A stretch of DNA of 64,000 bases from Camelus bactrianus (Eukaryota > Chordata > Mammalia > Artiodactyla > Camelidae): NCBI RefSeq assembly GCF_048773025.1, contig NW_027413959.1:5766001-5830000 (forward strand). Direction: 5' to 3'. The translations under genes and the position numbers were made by a program. Shown piece after piece: positions 23,430 through 34,122 of this stretch. Each line of letters opens with the position of its first letter. Positions within the stretch are counted from its first letter, which is position 1. Below the pieces are notes generated by a model. That model ran no database searches and had not been told where the DNA came from. It worked only from the letters and a program-made list of their open reading frames with translations.

Positions 23430-24424
23430 TTGAACGAACGTCTCTCCACATGCTCAGTTCTGAGAGATAAGTGTGTGTGTAAGCCGTCCTTCAAATATCT
23501 TGTTGGAAACACAAATTTTCTCTTCAGTTGCAAACTCCACTCCATACATATACATGGGGAGGTACTAGCTCCAACTCGTTTTTACTGTGAAAACTGCAGG
23601 AACTTCAAAACCGCACTAGGAAACAGACTGAGAAACCAGGGTAAAAGTTTCTCCTTCAACCCGTTCCCTTGTTGCTAGATGAACGAACGTCTCTCCACAT
23701 GCTCAGTTCTGAGAGATAAGTGTGTGTGTAAGCCGTCCTTCAAATATCTTGTTGGAAACACAAATTTTCTCTTCAGTTGCAAACTCCACTCCATACATAT
23801 ACATGGGGAGGTACTAGCTCCAACTCGTTTTTACTGTGAAAACTGCAGGAACTTCAAAACCGCACTAGGAAACAGACTGAGAATCCAGGGTAAAAGTTTC
23901 TCCTGCAAACCGTTCCCTTGGTGCTAAATGAACGAACGTCTCTCCACATGCTCAGTTCTGAGAGGTAAGTGTGCGTGAAAGCCGTTCTTCAACTACTTGT
24001 TGGGAACACAAAGTTTCTCTTCAGTTGCAAACTTTACTCCATACAAATATATGGGGATGTACTAGCTCCAACTCGGTTTTACAGTGAAAACAGCAGGAAC
24101 TTCAAACCGGCACTAGGAAACAGACGGAGAAACCAGAGTAAAAGTTTCTCCTGCAACACTTTCACATTGGCTAGATGAACGAACGTCTCTCCACATGCTC
24201 AGTTCTGAGAGATAATTGTGTGTGAAAGCCGTCCTTCACCTAGCTTGTTGGGAACACAATGATTCTCTTCAGTTGCAAACTCCAATCCATACATATGTAT
24301 GGGGAGGTACTAGCTCCAACTCGGTTTTACATTGAAAACTGCAGTAACTTCAAATCGGCACTAGGAAACAGACTGAGAAACCACAGTAAAATTTCTCTTG
24401 CAACCCGCTCCCTTGGTGCTAGAT
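23430..24424 (+). repeat. Start of a fourth 16-mer copy, broken off after M3
   Basis: M1 (23430), M1b (23679) and M2 (23928) follow the copy 3 order. The monomer at 24177 begins as M3 (ATAATTGTGTGTG) but ends as M15 (TACATTGAAAACTGCAGTAA, GCTCCCTTGG), and an M16-type monomer follows. The 16-mer register therefore ends in this hybrid. The M2 here has a two-base loss in TACTTGTTGGG that marks all later M2 copies to about 29.2 kb. Confidence 0.78.
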
Positions 24425-26164
24425 GAACGAACGTCTCTACACATGCTCATTTCTGAGAGATAAGTGTGTGTGAAAGCCGTCCTTCACTTAGCTTGTTGGG
24501 AACACAAAGTTTCTCTTCAGTTGCTAACTCCACTCCATACATATATATGGGGAGGTACTAGCTCCAACTCTGTTTTACAGTGAAAACTGCAGGAACTTCA
24601 AACCGGCACTAGGAAACAGACTGAGAAACCAGGGTAAAAGTTTCTCCTGCAACCCGTTCCCTTGGTGCTAGATGAACGAACGTCTCTCCACATGCTCAGT
24701 TCTGAGAGATAAGTGTGTGTGTAAGCCGTCCTTCAAATATCTTGTTGGAAACACAAATTTTCTCTTCAGTTGCAAACTCCACTCCATACATATACATGGG
24801 GAGGTACTAGCTCCAACTCGTTTTTACTGTGAAAACTGCAGGAACTTCAAAACCGCACTAGGAAACAGACTGAGAAACCAGGGTAAAAGTTTCTCCTGTA
24901 ACCCGTTCCCTTTGTGCTAGATGAACGAACGTCTCTCCACATGCTCATTTCTGAGAGATAAGTGTGTGTGAAAGCCGTCCTTCACCTAGCTTGTTAGGAG
25001 CACAAAGTTTCTCTTCAGTTGCAAACTCCAATCCATACATATATATGGGGAGGTACTAGCTCCAACTCGGTATTAAAGTGAAATCTGCAGAAACATGTTA
25101 CCGGCACTAGGAAACAGACTGAGATACCAGAGTAAAAGTTTCCCCTGCAACCCGATCCTTTTGTGCTAGATGAACGAACGTCTATCCACATGCTCAGTTC
25201 TGAGAGATAAGTGTGTGTGAAAGCCGTCCTTCACCTAGCTTGTTGGGAACACAAAGTTTCTCTTCATTTGCAAACTCCACTCCATAAATATATATGGGGC
25301 GGTACTAGCTCCAACTCGATTTTACAGTGAAAACTGCAGGAACTTCAAACCGGCACTAGGAAACAGACTGAGAAACCAGAGTAAAAGTTTCTCCTGCAAC
25401 CCGTTCCCTTTGTGCTAGATGAACGAACGTCTCTCCACATGCTCAGTTCTGAGAGATAAGTGTGTGTGAAAGCCGTCCTTCACCTAGCTTGTTGGGAACA
25501 CAAAGTTTCTCTTCAGTTGCTAACTCCACTCATACATATATATGGGGAGGTACTAGATCCAACTCGCTTTTACAGTGAAATCTGCAGGAAATTCTACCCG
25601 GCACTAGGAAACAGACTGAGAAACCAGAGTTAAAGTTTCTCCTGTAGCCCGTTCCCTTTGTGCTAGATGAACGAACGTCTCTCCACATGCTCAGTTCTGA
25701 GAGATAAGTGTGTGTGAACGCCGTCTTTCACCTAGCTTGTTAGGAGCACAAAGTTTCTCTTCAGTTGCAAACTCCAATCCATACATATATATGGGGTGGT
25801 ACTAGCTCCAAATCGGTATTAAAGTGAAAACTGCAGAAACATGTTACCGGCACTAGGAAACAGACTGAGATACCAGAGTAAAAGTTTCCCCTGCAAACCG
25901 ATCCTTTTGTGCTAGATGAACGAACGTCTATCCACATACTCAGTTCTGAGAGATAAGTGTGTGTGAAAGCCGTCCTTCACCTAGCTTGTTGGGAACACAA
26001 AGTTTCTCTTCATTTGCAAACTCCACTCCATACATATATATGGGGAGGTACTAGCTCCAACTCGTTTTTACTGTGAAAACTGCAGGAACTTCAAAACCGC
26101 ACTAGGAAACAGACTGAGAATCCAGGGTAAAAGTTTCTCCTGCAAACCGTTCCCTTTGTGCTAG
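23928..26164 (+). repeat. 9-mer HOR unit (2237 bp)
   Basis: The order is M2, M3/M15 hybrid, M16, M1, M4, M5, M6, M7, and a last monomer (25916-26164) that starts as M8 (GTCTATCC, CTTCATTTGC) and ends as M1b (CTCGTTTTTACTG, GAGAATCCAGGG). GGGGCGGTAC at 25296 recurs at 27533 and 30517, giving offsets of 2237 and 2984. The unit is the following 12-mer with three monomers taken out. Confidence 0.8.
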
Positions 26165-29148
26165 ATGAACGAACGTCTCTCCACATGCTCAGTTCTGAGA
26201 GGTAAGTGTGCGTGAAAGCCGTTCTTCACCTACTTGTTGGGAACACAAAGTTTCTCTTCAGTTGCAAACTTTACTCCATACAAATATATGGGGATGTACT
26301 AGCTCCAACTCGGTTTTACAGTGAAAACAGCAGGAACTTCAAACCGGCACTAGGAAACAGACGGAGAAACCAGAGTAAAAGTTTCTCCTGCAACACTTTC
26401 ACATTGGCTAGATGAACGAACGTCTCTCCACATGCTCAGTTCTGAGAGATAATTGTGTGTGAAAGCCGTCCTTAACCTAGCTTGTTGGGAACACAATGAT
26501 TCTCTTCAGTTGCAAACTCCAATCCATACATATGTATGGGGAGGTACTAGCTCCAACTCGGTTTTACATTGAAAACTGCAGTAACTTCAAATCGGCACTA
26601 GGAAACAGACTGAGAAACCACAGTAAAATTTCTCTTGCAACCCGCTTCCTTGGTGCTAGATGAACGAACGTCTCTACACATGCTCATTTCTGAGAGATAA
26701 GTGTGTGTGAAAGCCGTCCTTCACTTAGCTTGTTGGGAACACAAAGATTCTCTTCAGTTGCTAACTCCACTCCATACATATATATGGGGAGGTACTAGCT
26801 CCAACTCTGTTTTACAGTGAAAACTGCAGGAACTTCAAACCGGCACTAGGAAACAGACTGAGAAACCAGGGTAAAAGTTTCTCCTGCAACCCGTTCCCTT
26901 GGTGCTAGATGAACGAACGTCTCTCCACATGCTCAGTTCTGAGAGATAAGTGTGTGTGTAAGCCGTCCTTCAAATATCTTGTTGGAAACACAAATTTTCT
27001 CTTCAGTTGCAAACTCCACTCCATACATATACATGGGGAGGTACTAGCTCCAACTCGTTTTTACTGTGAAAACTGCAGGAACTTCAAAACCGCACTAGGA
27101 AACAGACTGAGAAACCAGGGTAAAAGTTTCTCCTGTAACCCGTTCCCTTTGTGCTAGATGAACGAACGTCTCTCCACATGCTCATTTCTGAGAGATAAGT
27201 GTGTGTGAAAGCCGTCCTTCACCTAGCTTGTTAGGAGCACAAAGTTTCTCTTCAGTTGCAAACTCCAATCCATACATATATATGGGGAGGTACTAGCTCC
27301 AACTCGGTATTAAAGTGAAATCTGCAGAAACATGTTACCGGCAGTAGGAAACAGACTGAGATACCAGAGTAAATGTTTCCCCTGCAACCCGATCCTTTTG
27401 TGGTAGATGAACGAACGTCTATCCACATGCTCAGTTCTGAGAGATAAGTGTGTGTGAAAGCCGTCCTTCACCTAGCTTGTTGGGAACACAAAGTTTCTCT
27501 TCATTTGCAAACTCCACTCCATACATATATATGGGGCGGTACTAGCTCCAACTCGATTTTACAGTGAAAACTGCAGGAACTTCAAATCGGCACTAGGAAA
27601 CAGACTGAGAAACCAGAGTAACAGTTTCTCCTGCAACCCGTTCCCTTTGTGCTAGATGAACGAACGTCTCTCCACATGCTCAGTTCTGAGAGATAAGTGT
27701 GTGTGAAAGCCGTCCTTCACCTAGCTTGTTGGGAACACAAAGTTTCTCTTCAGTTGCAAACTCCACTCATACATATATATGGGGAGGTACTAGATCCAAC
27801 TCGCTTTTACAGTGAAATCTGCAGGAAATTCTAACCGGCACTAGGAAACAGACTGAGAAACCAGAGTTAAAGTTTCTCCTGTAGCCCGTTCCCTTTGTGC
27901 TAGATGAACGAACGTCTCTCCACATGCTCAGTTCTGAGAGATAAGTGTGTGTGAAAGCCGTCTTTCACCTAGCTTGTTAGGAGCACAAAGTTTCTCTTCA
28001 GTTGCAAACTCCAATCCATACATATATATGGGGTGGTACTAGCTCCAAATCGGTATTAAAGTGAAATCTGCAGAAACATGTTACCGGCACTAGGAAACAG
28101 ACTGAGATACCAGAGTAAAAGTTTCCCCTGCAAACCGATCCTTTTGTGCTAGACGAACGAACGTCTATCCACATGCTCAGTTCTGAGAGATAAGTGTGTG
28201 TGAAAGCCGTCCTTCACCTAGCTTGTTGGGAACACAAAGTTTCTCTTCATTTGCAAACTCCACTCCATACATATATATGGGGAGGTACTAGCTCCAACAC
28301 GGTTTTACAGTGAAAACTGCAGGAACTTCAAACCGGCACTAGGAAACAGACTGAGAAAGCAGAGTAAAAGTTTCTCCTGCAACCCGTTCCATTTGTGCTA
28401 GATGAACGAACGTCTCTCCACATGCTCAGTTCTGAGAGATAAGTGTGTGTGAAAGCCGTCCTTCACCTAGCTTGTTGGGAACACAAAGTTTCTCTTCAGT
28501 TGCAAACTCCACTCCATACATATACATGGGGAGGTACTAGCTCCAACTCGTTTTTACTGTGAAAACTGCAGGAACTTCAAAACCGCACTAGGAAACAGAC
28601 TGAGAAACCAGGGTAAAAGTTTCTCCTTCAACCCGTTCCCTTGTTGCTAGATGAACGAACGTCTCTCCACATGCTCAGTTCTGAGAGATAAGTGTGTGTG
28701 TAAGCCGTCCTTCAAATATCTTGTTGGAAACACAAATTTTCACTTCAGTTGCAAACTCCACTCCATACATATACATGGGGAGGTACTAGCTCCAACTCGT
28801 TTTTACTGTGAAAACTGCAGGAACTTCAAAACCGCACTAGGAAACAGACTGAGAAACCAGGGTAAAAGTTTCTCCTTCAACCCGTTCCCTTGTTGCTAGA
28901 TGAACGAACGTTTCTCCACATGCTCAGTTCTGAGAGATAAGTGTGTGTGTAAGCCGTCCTTCAAATATCTTGTTGGAAACACAAATTTTCTCTTCAGTTG
29001 CAAACTCCACTCCATACATATACATGGGGAGGTACTAGCTCCTACTCGTTTTTACTGTGAAAACTGCAGGAACTTCAAAACCGCACTAGGAAACAGACTG
29101 AGAATCCAGGGTAAAAGTTTCTCCTGCAAAACGTTCCCTTGGTGCTAG
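26165..29148 (+). repeat. 12-mer HOR unit, copy 1 (2984 bp)
   Basis: The order is M2, M3/M15 hybrid, M16, M1, M4, M5, M6, M7, M8, an M8-to-M1 transition monomer, M1 and M1b. Private marks are GCAGTAGGAAAC near 27340, TTTGTGGTAG near 27398, GGGGCGGTAC at 27533 and CTAGACGAACG near 28150. Confidence 0.84.
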
Positions 29149-32132
29149 ATGAACGAACGTCTCTCCACATGCTCAGTTCTGAGAGGTAAGTGTGCGTGAA
29201 AGCCGTTCTTCACCTACTTGTTGGGAACACAAAGTTTCTCTTCAGTTGCAAACTTTACTCCATACAAATATATGGGGATGTACTAGCTCCAACTCGGTTT
29301 TACAGTGAAAACAGCAGGAACTTCAAACCGGCACTAGGAAACAGACGGAGAAACCAGAGTAAAAGTTTCTCCTGCAACACTTTCACATTGGCTAGATGAA
29401 CGAACGTCTCTCCACATGCTCAGTTCTGAGAGATAATTGTGTGTGAAAGCCGTCCTTAACCTAGCTTGTTGGGAACACAATGATTCTCTTCAGTTGCAAA
29501 CTCCAATCCATACATATGTATGGGGAGGTACTAGCTCCAACTCGGTTTTACATTGAAAACTGCAGTAACTTCAAATCGGCACTAGGAAACAGACTGAGAA
29601 ACCACAGTAAAATTTCTCTTGCAACCCGCTCCCTTGGTGCTAGATGAACGAACGTCTCTACACATGCTCATTTCTGAGAGATAAGTGTGTGTGAAAGCCG
29701 TCCTTCACTTAGCTTGTTGGGAACACAAAGTTTCTCTTCAGTTGCTAACTCCACTCCATACATATATATGGGGAGGTACTAGCTCCAACTCTGTTTTACA
29801 GTGAAAACTGCAGGAACTTCAAACCGGCACTAGGAAACAGACTGAGAAACCAGGGTAAAAGTTTCTCCTGCAACCCGTTCCCTTGGTGCTAGATGAACGA
29901 ACGCCTCTCCACATGATCAGTTCTGAGAGATAAGTGTGTGTGTAAGCCGTCCTTCAAATATCTTGTTGGAAACACAAATTTTCTCTTCAGTTGCAAACTC
30001 CACTCCATACATATACATGGGGAGGTACTAGCTCCAACTCGTTTTTACTGTGAAAACTGCAGGAACTTCAAAACCGCACTAGGAAACAGACTGAGAAACC
30101 AGGGTAAAAGTTTCTCCTGTAACCCGTTCCCTTTGTGCTAGATGAACGAACGTCTCTCCACATGCTCATTTCTGAGAGATAAGTGTGTGTGAAAGCCGTC
30201 CTTCACCTAGCTTGTTAGGAGCACAAAGTTTCTCTTCAGTTGCAAACTCCAATCCATACATATATATGGGGAGGTACTAGCTCCAACTCGGTATTAAAGT
30301 GAAATCTGCAGAAACATGTTACCGGCAGTAGGAAACAGACTGAGATACCAGAGTAAAAGATTCCCCTGCAACCCGATCCTTTTGTGGTAGATGAACGAAC
30401 GTCTATCCACATGCTCAGTTCTGAGAGATAAGTGTGTGTGAAAGCCGTCCTTCACCTAGCTTGTTGGGAACACAAAGTTTCTCTTCATTTGCAAACTCCA
30501 CTCCATACATATATATGGGGCGGTACTAGCTCCAACTCGATTTTACAGTGAAAACTGCAGGAACTTCAAATCGGCACTAGGAAACAGACTGAGAAACCAG
30601 AGTAAAAGTTTCTCCTGCAACCCGTTCCCTTTGTGCTAGATGAACGAACGTCTCTCCACATGCTCAGTTCTGAGAGATAAGTGTGTGTGAAAGCCGTCCT
30701 TCACCTAGCTTGTTGGGAACACAAAGTTTCTCTTCAGTTGCAAACTCCACTCATACATATATATGGGGAGGTACTAGATCCAACTCGCTTTTACAGTGAA
30801 ATCTGCAGGAAATTCTAACCGGCACTAGGAAACAGACTGAGAAACCAGAGTTAAAGTTTCTCCTGTAGCCCGTTCCCTTTGTGCTAGATGAACGAACGTC
30901 TCTCCACATGCTCAGTTCTGAGAGATAAGTGTGTGTGAAAGCCGTCTTTCACCTAGCTTGTTAGGAGCACAAAGTTTCTCTTCAGTTGCAAACTCCAATC
31001 CATACATATATATGGGGTGGTACTAGCTCCAAATCGGTATTAAAGTGAAATCTGCAGAAACATGTTACCGGCACTAGGAAACAGACTGAGATACCAGAGT
31101 AAAAGTTTCCCCTGCAAACCGATCCTTTTGTGCTAGACGAACGAACGTCTATCCACATGCTCAGTTCTGAGAGATAAGTGTGTGTGAAAGCCGTCCTTCA
31201 CCTAGCTTGTTGGGAACACAAAGTTTCTCTTCATTTGCAAACTCCACTCCATACATATATATGGGGAGGTACTAGCTCCAACTCGGTTTTACAGTGAAAA
31301 CTGCAGGAACTTCAAACCGGCACTAGGAAACAGACTGAGAAAGCAGAGTAAAAGTTTCTCCTGCAACCCGTTCCATTTGTGCTAGATGAACGAACGTCTC
31401 TCCACATGCTCAGTTCTGAGAGATAAGTGTGTGTGAAAGCCGTCCTTCACCTAGCTTGTTGGGAACACAAAGTTTCTCTTCAGTTGCAAACTCCACTCCA
31501 TACATATACATGGGGAGGTACTAGCTCCAACTCGTTTTTACTGTGAAAACTGCAGGAACTTCAAAACCGCACTAGGAAACAGACTGAGAAACCAGGGTAA
31601 AAGTTTCTCCTTCAACCCGTTCCCTTGTTGCTAGATGAACGAACGTCTCTCCACATGCTCAGTTCTGAGAGATAAGTGTGTGTGTAAGCCGTCCTTCAAA
31701 TATCTTGTTGGAAACACAAATTTTCTCTTCAGTTGCAAACTCCACTCCATACATATACATGGGGAGGTACTAGCTCCAACTCGTTTTTACTGTGAAAACT
31801 GCAGGAACTTCAAAACCGCACTAGGAAACAGACTGAGAAACCAGGGTAAAAGTTTCTCCTTCAACCCGTTCCCTTGTTGCTAGATGAACGAACGTCTCTC
31901 CACATGCTCAGTTCTGAGAGATAAGTGTGTGTGTAAGCCGTCCTTCAAATATCTTGTTGGAAACACAAATTTTCTCTTCAGTTGCAAACTCCACTCCATA
32001 CATATACATGGGGAGGTACTAGCTCCTACTCGTTTTTACTGTGAAAACTGCAGGAACTTCAAAACCGCACTAGGAAACAGACTGAGAATCCAGGGTAAAA
32101 GTTTCTCCTGCAAAACGTTCCCTTGGTGCTAG
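29149..32132 (+). repeat. 12-mer HOR unit, copy 2 (2984 bp)
   Basis: It has the same twelve monomers in the same order, with the same private marks 2984 bp later: GCAGTAGGAAAC, TTTGTGGTAG, GGGGCGGTAC at 30517 and CTAGACGAACG near 31135. Sharing of such rare variants points to a recent duplication. A few single-base differences exist, for example GTTTCTCC against GTCTCTCC in the M1b pair at 28900 and 31884. Confidence 0.84.
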
Positions 32133-34122
32133 ATGAACGAACGTCTCTCCACATGCTCAGTTCTGAGAGGTAAGTGTGCGTGAAAGCCGTTCTTCACCTA
32201 CCTTGTTGGGAACACAAAGTTTCTCTTCAGTTGCAAACTCTACTCCATACAAATATATGGGGATGTACTAGCTCCAACTCGGTTTTACAGTGAAAACAGC
32301 AGGAACTTCAAACCGGCACTAGGAAACAGACGGAGAAACCAGAGTAAAAGTTTCTCCTGCAACACTTTCACATTGGCTAGATGAACGAACGTCTCTCCAC
32401 ATGCTCAGTTCTGAGAGATAAGTGTGTGTGAAAGCCGTCCTTCAACTAGCTTGTTGGGAACACAATGATTCTCTTCAGTTGCAAACTCCAATCCATATAT
32501 ATGTATGGGGAGGTACTAGCTCCAACTCGGTTTTACATTGAAAACTGCAGTAACTTCAAATCGGCACTAGGAAACAGACTGAGAAACCACAGTAAAATTT
32601 CACTTGCAACCCGCTCCCTTGGTGCTAGATGAACGAACGTCTCTACACATGCTAAGTTCTGAGAGATAAGTGTGTGTGAAAGCCGTCCTTCACTTAGCTT
32701 GTTGGGAACACAAAGTTTCTCTTCAGTTGCTAACTCCACTCCATACATATATATGGGGAGGTACTAGCACCAACTCTGTTTTACAGTGAAAACTGCAGGA
32801 ACTTCAAACCGGCACTAGGAAACAGATTGAGAAACCAGGGTAAAAGTTTCTCCTGCAAACCGTTCCCTTGGTGCTAGATGAACGAACGTCTCTCCACATG
32901 CTCAGTTCTGAGAGATAAGTGTGTGTGTAAGCCGTCCTTCAAATATCTTGTTGGAAACACAAATTTTCTCTTCAGTTGCAAACTCCACTCCATACATATA
33001 CATGGGGAGGTACTAGCTCCAACTCGTTTTTACTGTGAAAACTGCAGGAACTTCAAAAACGCACTAGGAAACAGACTGAGAAACCAGGGTAAAAGTTTCT
33101 CCTACAACCCGTCCCCTTGTTGCTAGATGAACGAACGTTTCTCCACATGCTCAGTTCTGAGAGATAAGTGTGTGTGTAAGCCGTCCTTCAAATATCTTGT
33201 TGGAAACACAAATTTTCTCTTCAGTTGCAAACTCCACTCCATACATATACATGGGGAGGTACTAGCTCCAACCCCTTTTTTTCTGTGAAAACTGCAGGAA
33301 TTTCAAAACCGCACTAGGAAACAGACTGAGAATCCAGGGTAAAAGTTTCTCCTGCAAACCGTTCCCTTGGTGCTAGATGAACGAACGTCTCTCCACATGC
33401 TCAGTTCTGAGAGGTAAGTGTGCGTGAAAGCCGTTCTTCACCTACCTTGTTGGGAACACAAAGTTTCTCTTCAGTTGCAAACTTTACTCCATACAAATAT
33501 ATGGGGATGTACTAGCTCCAACTCGGTTTTACAGTGAAAACAGCAGGAACTTCAAACCGGCACTAGGAAACAGACGGAGAAACCAGAGTAAAAGTTTCTC
33601 CTGCAACACTTTCACATTGGCTAGATGAACGAACGTCTCTCCACATGCTCAGTTCTGAGAGATAATTGTGTGTGAAAGCCGTCCTTCACCTAGCTTGTTG
33701 GGAACACAAAGTTTCTCTTCAGTTGCTAACTCCACTCCATACATATATATGGGGAGGTACTAGCTCCAACTCTGTTTTACAGTGAAAACTGCAGGAACTT
33801 CAAACCGGCACTAGGAAACAGACTGAGAAACCAGGGTAAAAGTTTCACCTGCAACCCGTTCCCTTGGTGCTAGATGAACGAACGTCTCTCCACATGCTCA
33901 GTTCTGAGAGATAAGTGTGTGTGTAAGCCGTCCTTCAAATATCTTGTTGGAAACACAAATTTTCTCTTCAGTTGCAAACTCCACTCCATACATATACATG
34001 GGGAGGTACTAGCTCCAACTCGTTTTTACTGTGAAAACTGCAGGAACTTCAAAACCGCACTAGGAAACAGACTGAGAAACCAGGGTAAAAGTTTCTCCTG
34101 TTACCCGTTCCCTTTGTGCTAG
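32133..34122 (+). repeat. Rearranged M14-M15-M16-M1-M1b-M2-hybrid-M1 block
   Basis: Monomers at 32133, 32381, 32630 and 32878 read M14-M15-M16-M1 and share rare marks with 22.7-23.7 kb: AAAATTTCACTTGC and ACAGATTGAG, 9448 bp (38 monomers) apart. M1b (33127), M2 (33376), an M3-to-M16 hybrid (33624) and M1 (33874) follow. The M1b copy has an unusual CCCCTTTTTTTCTG near 33272. Confidence 0.72.
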
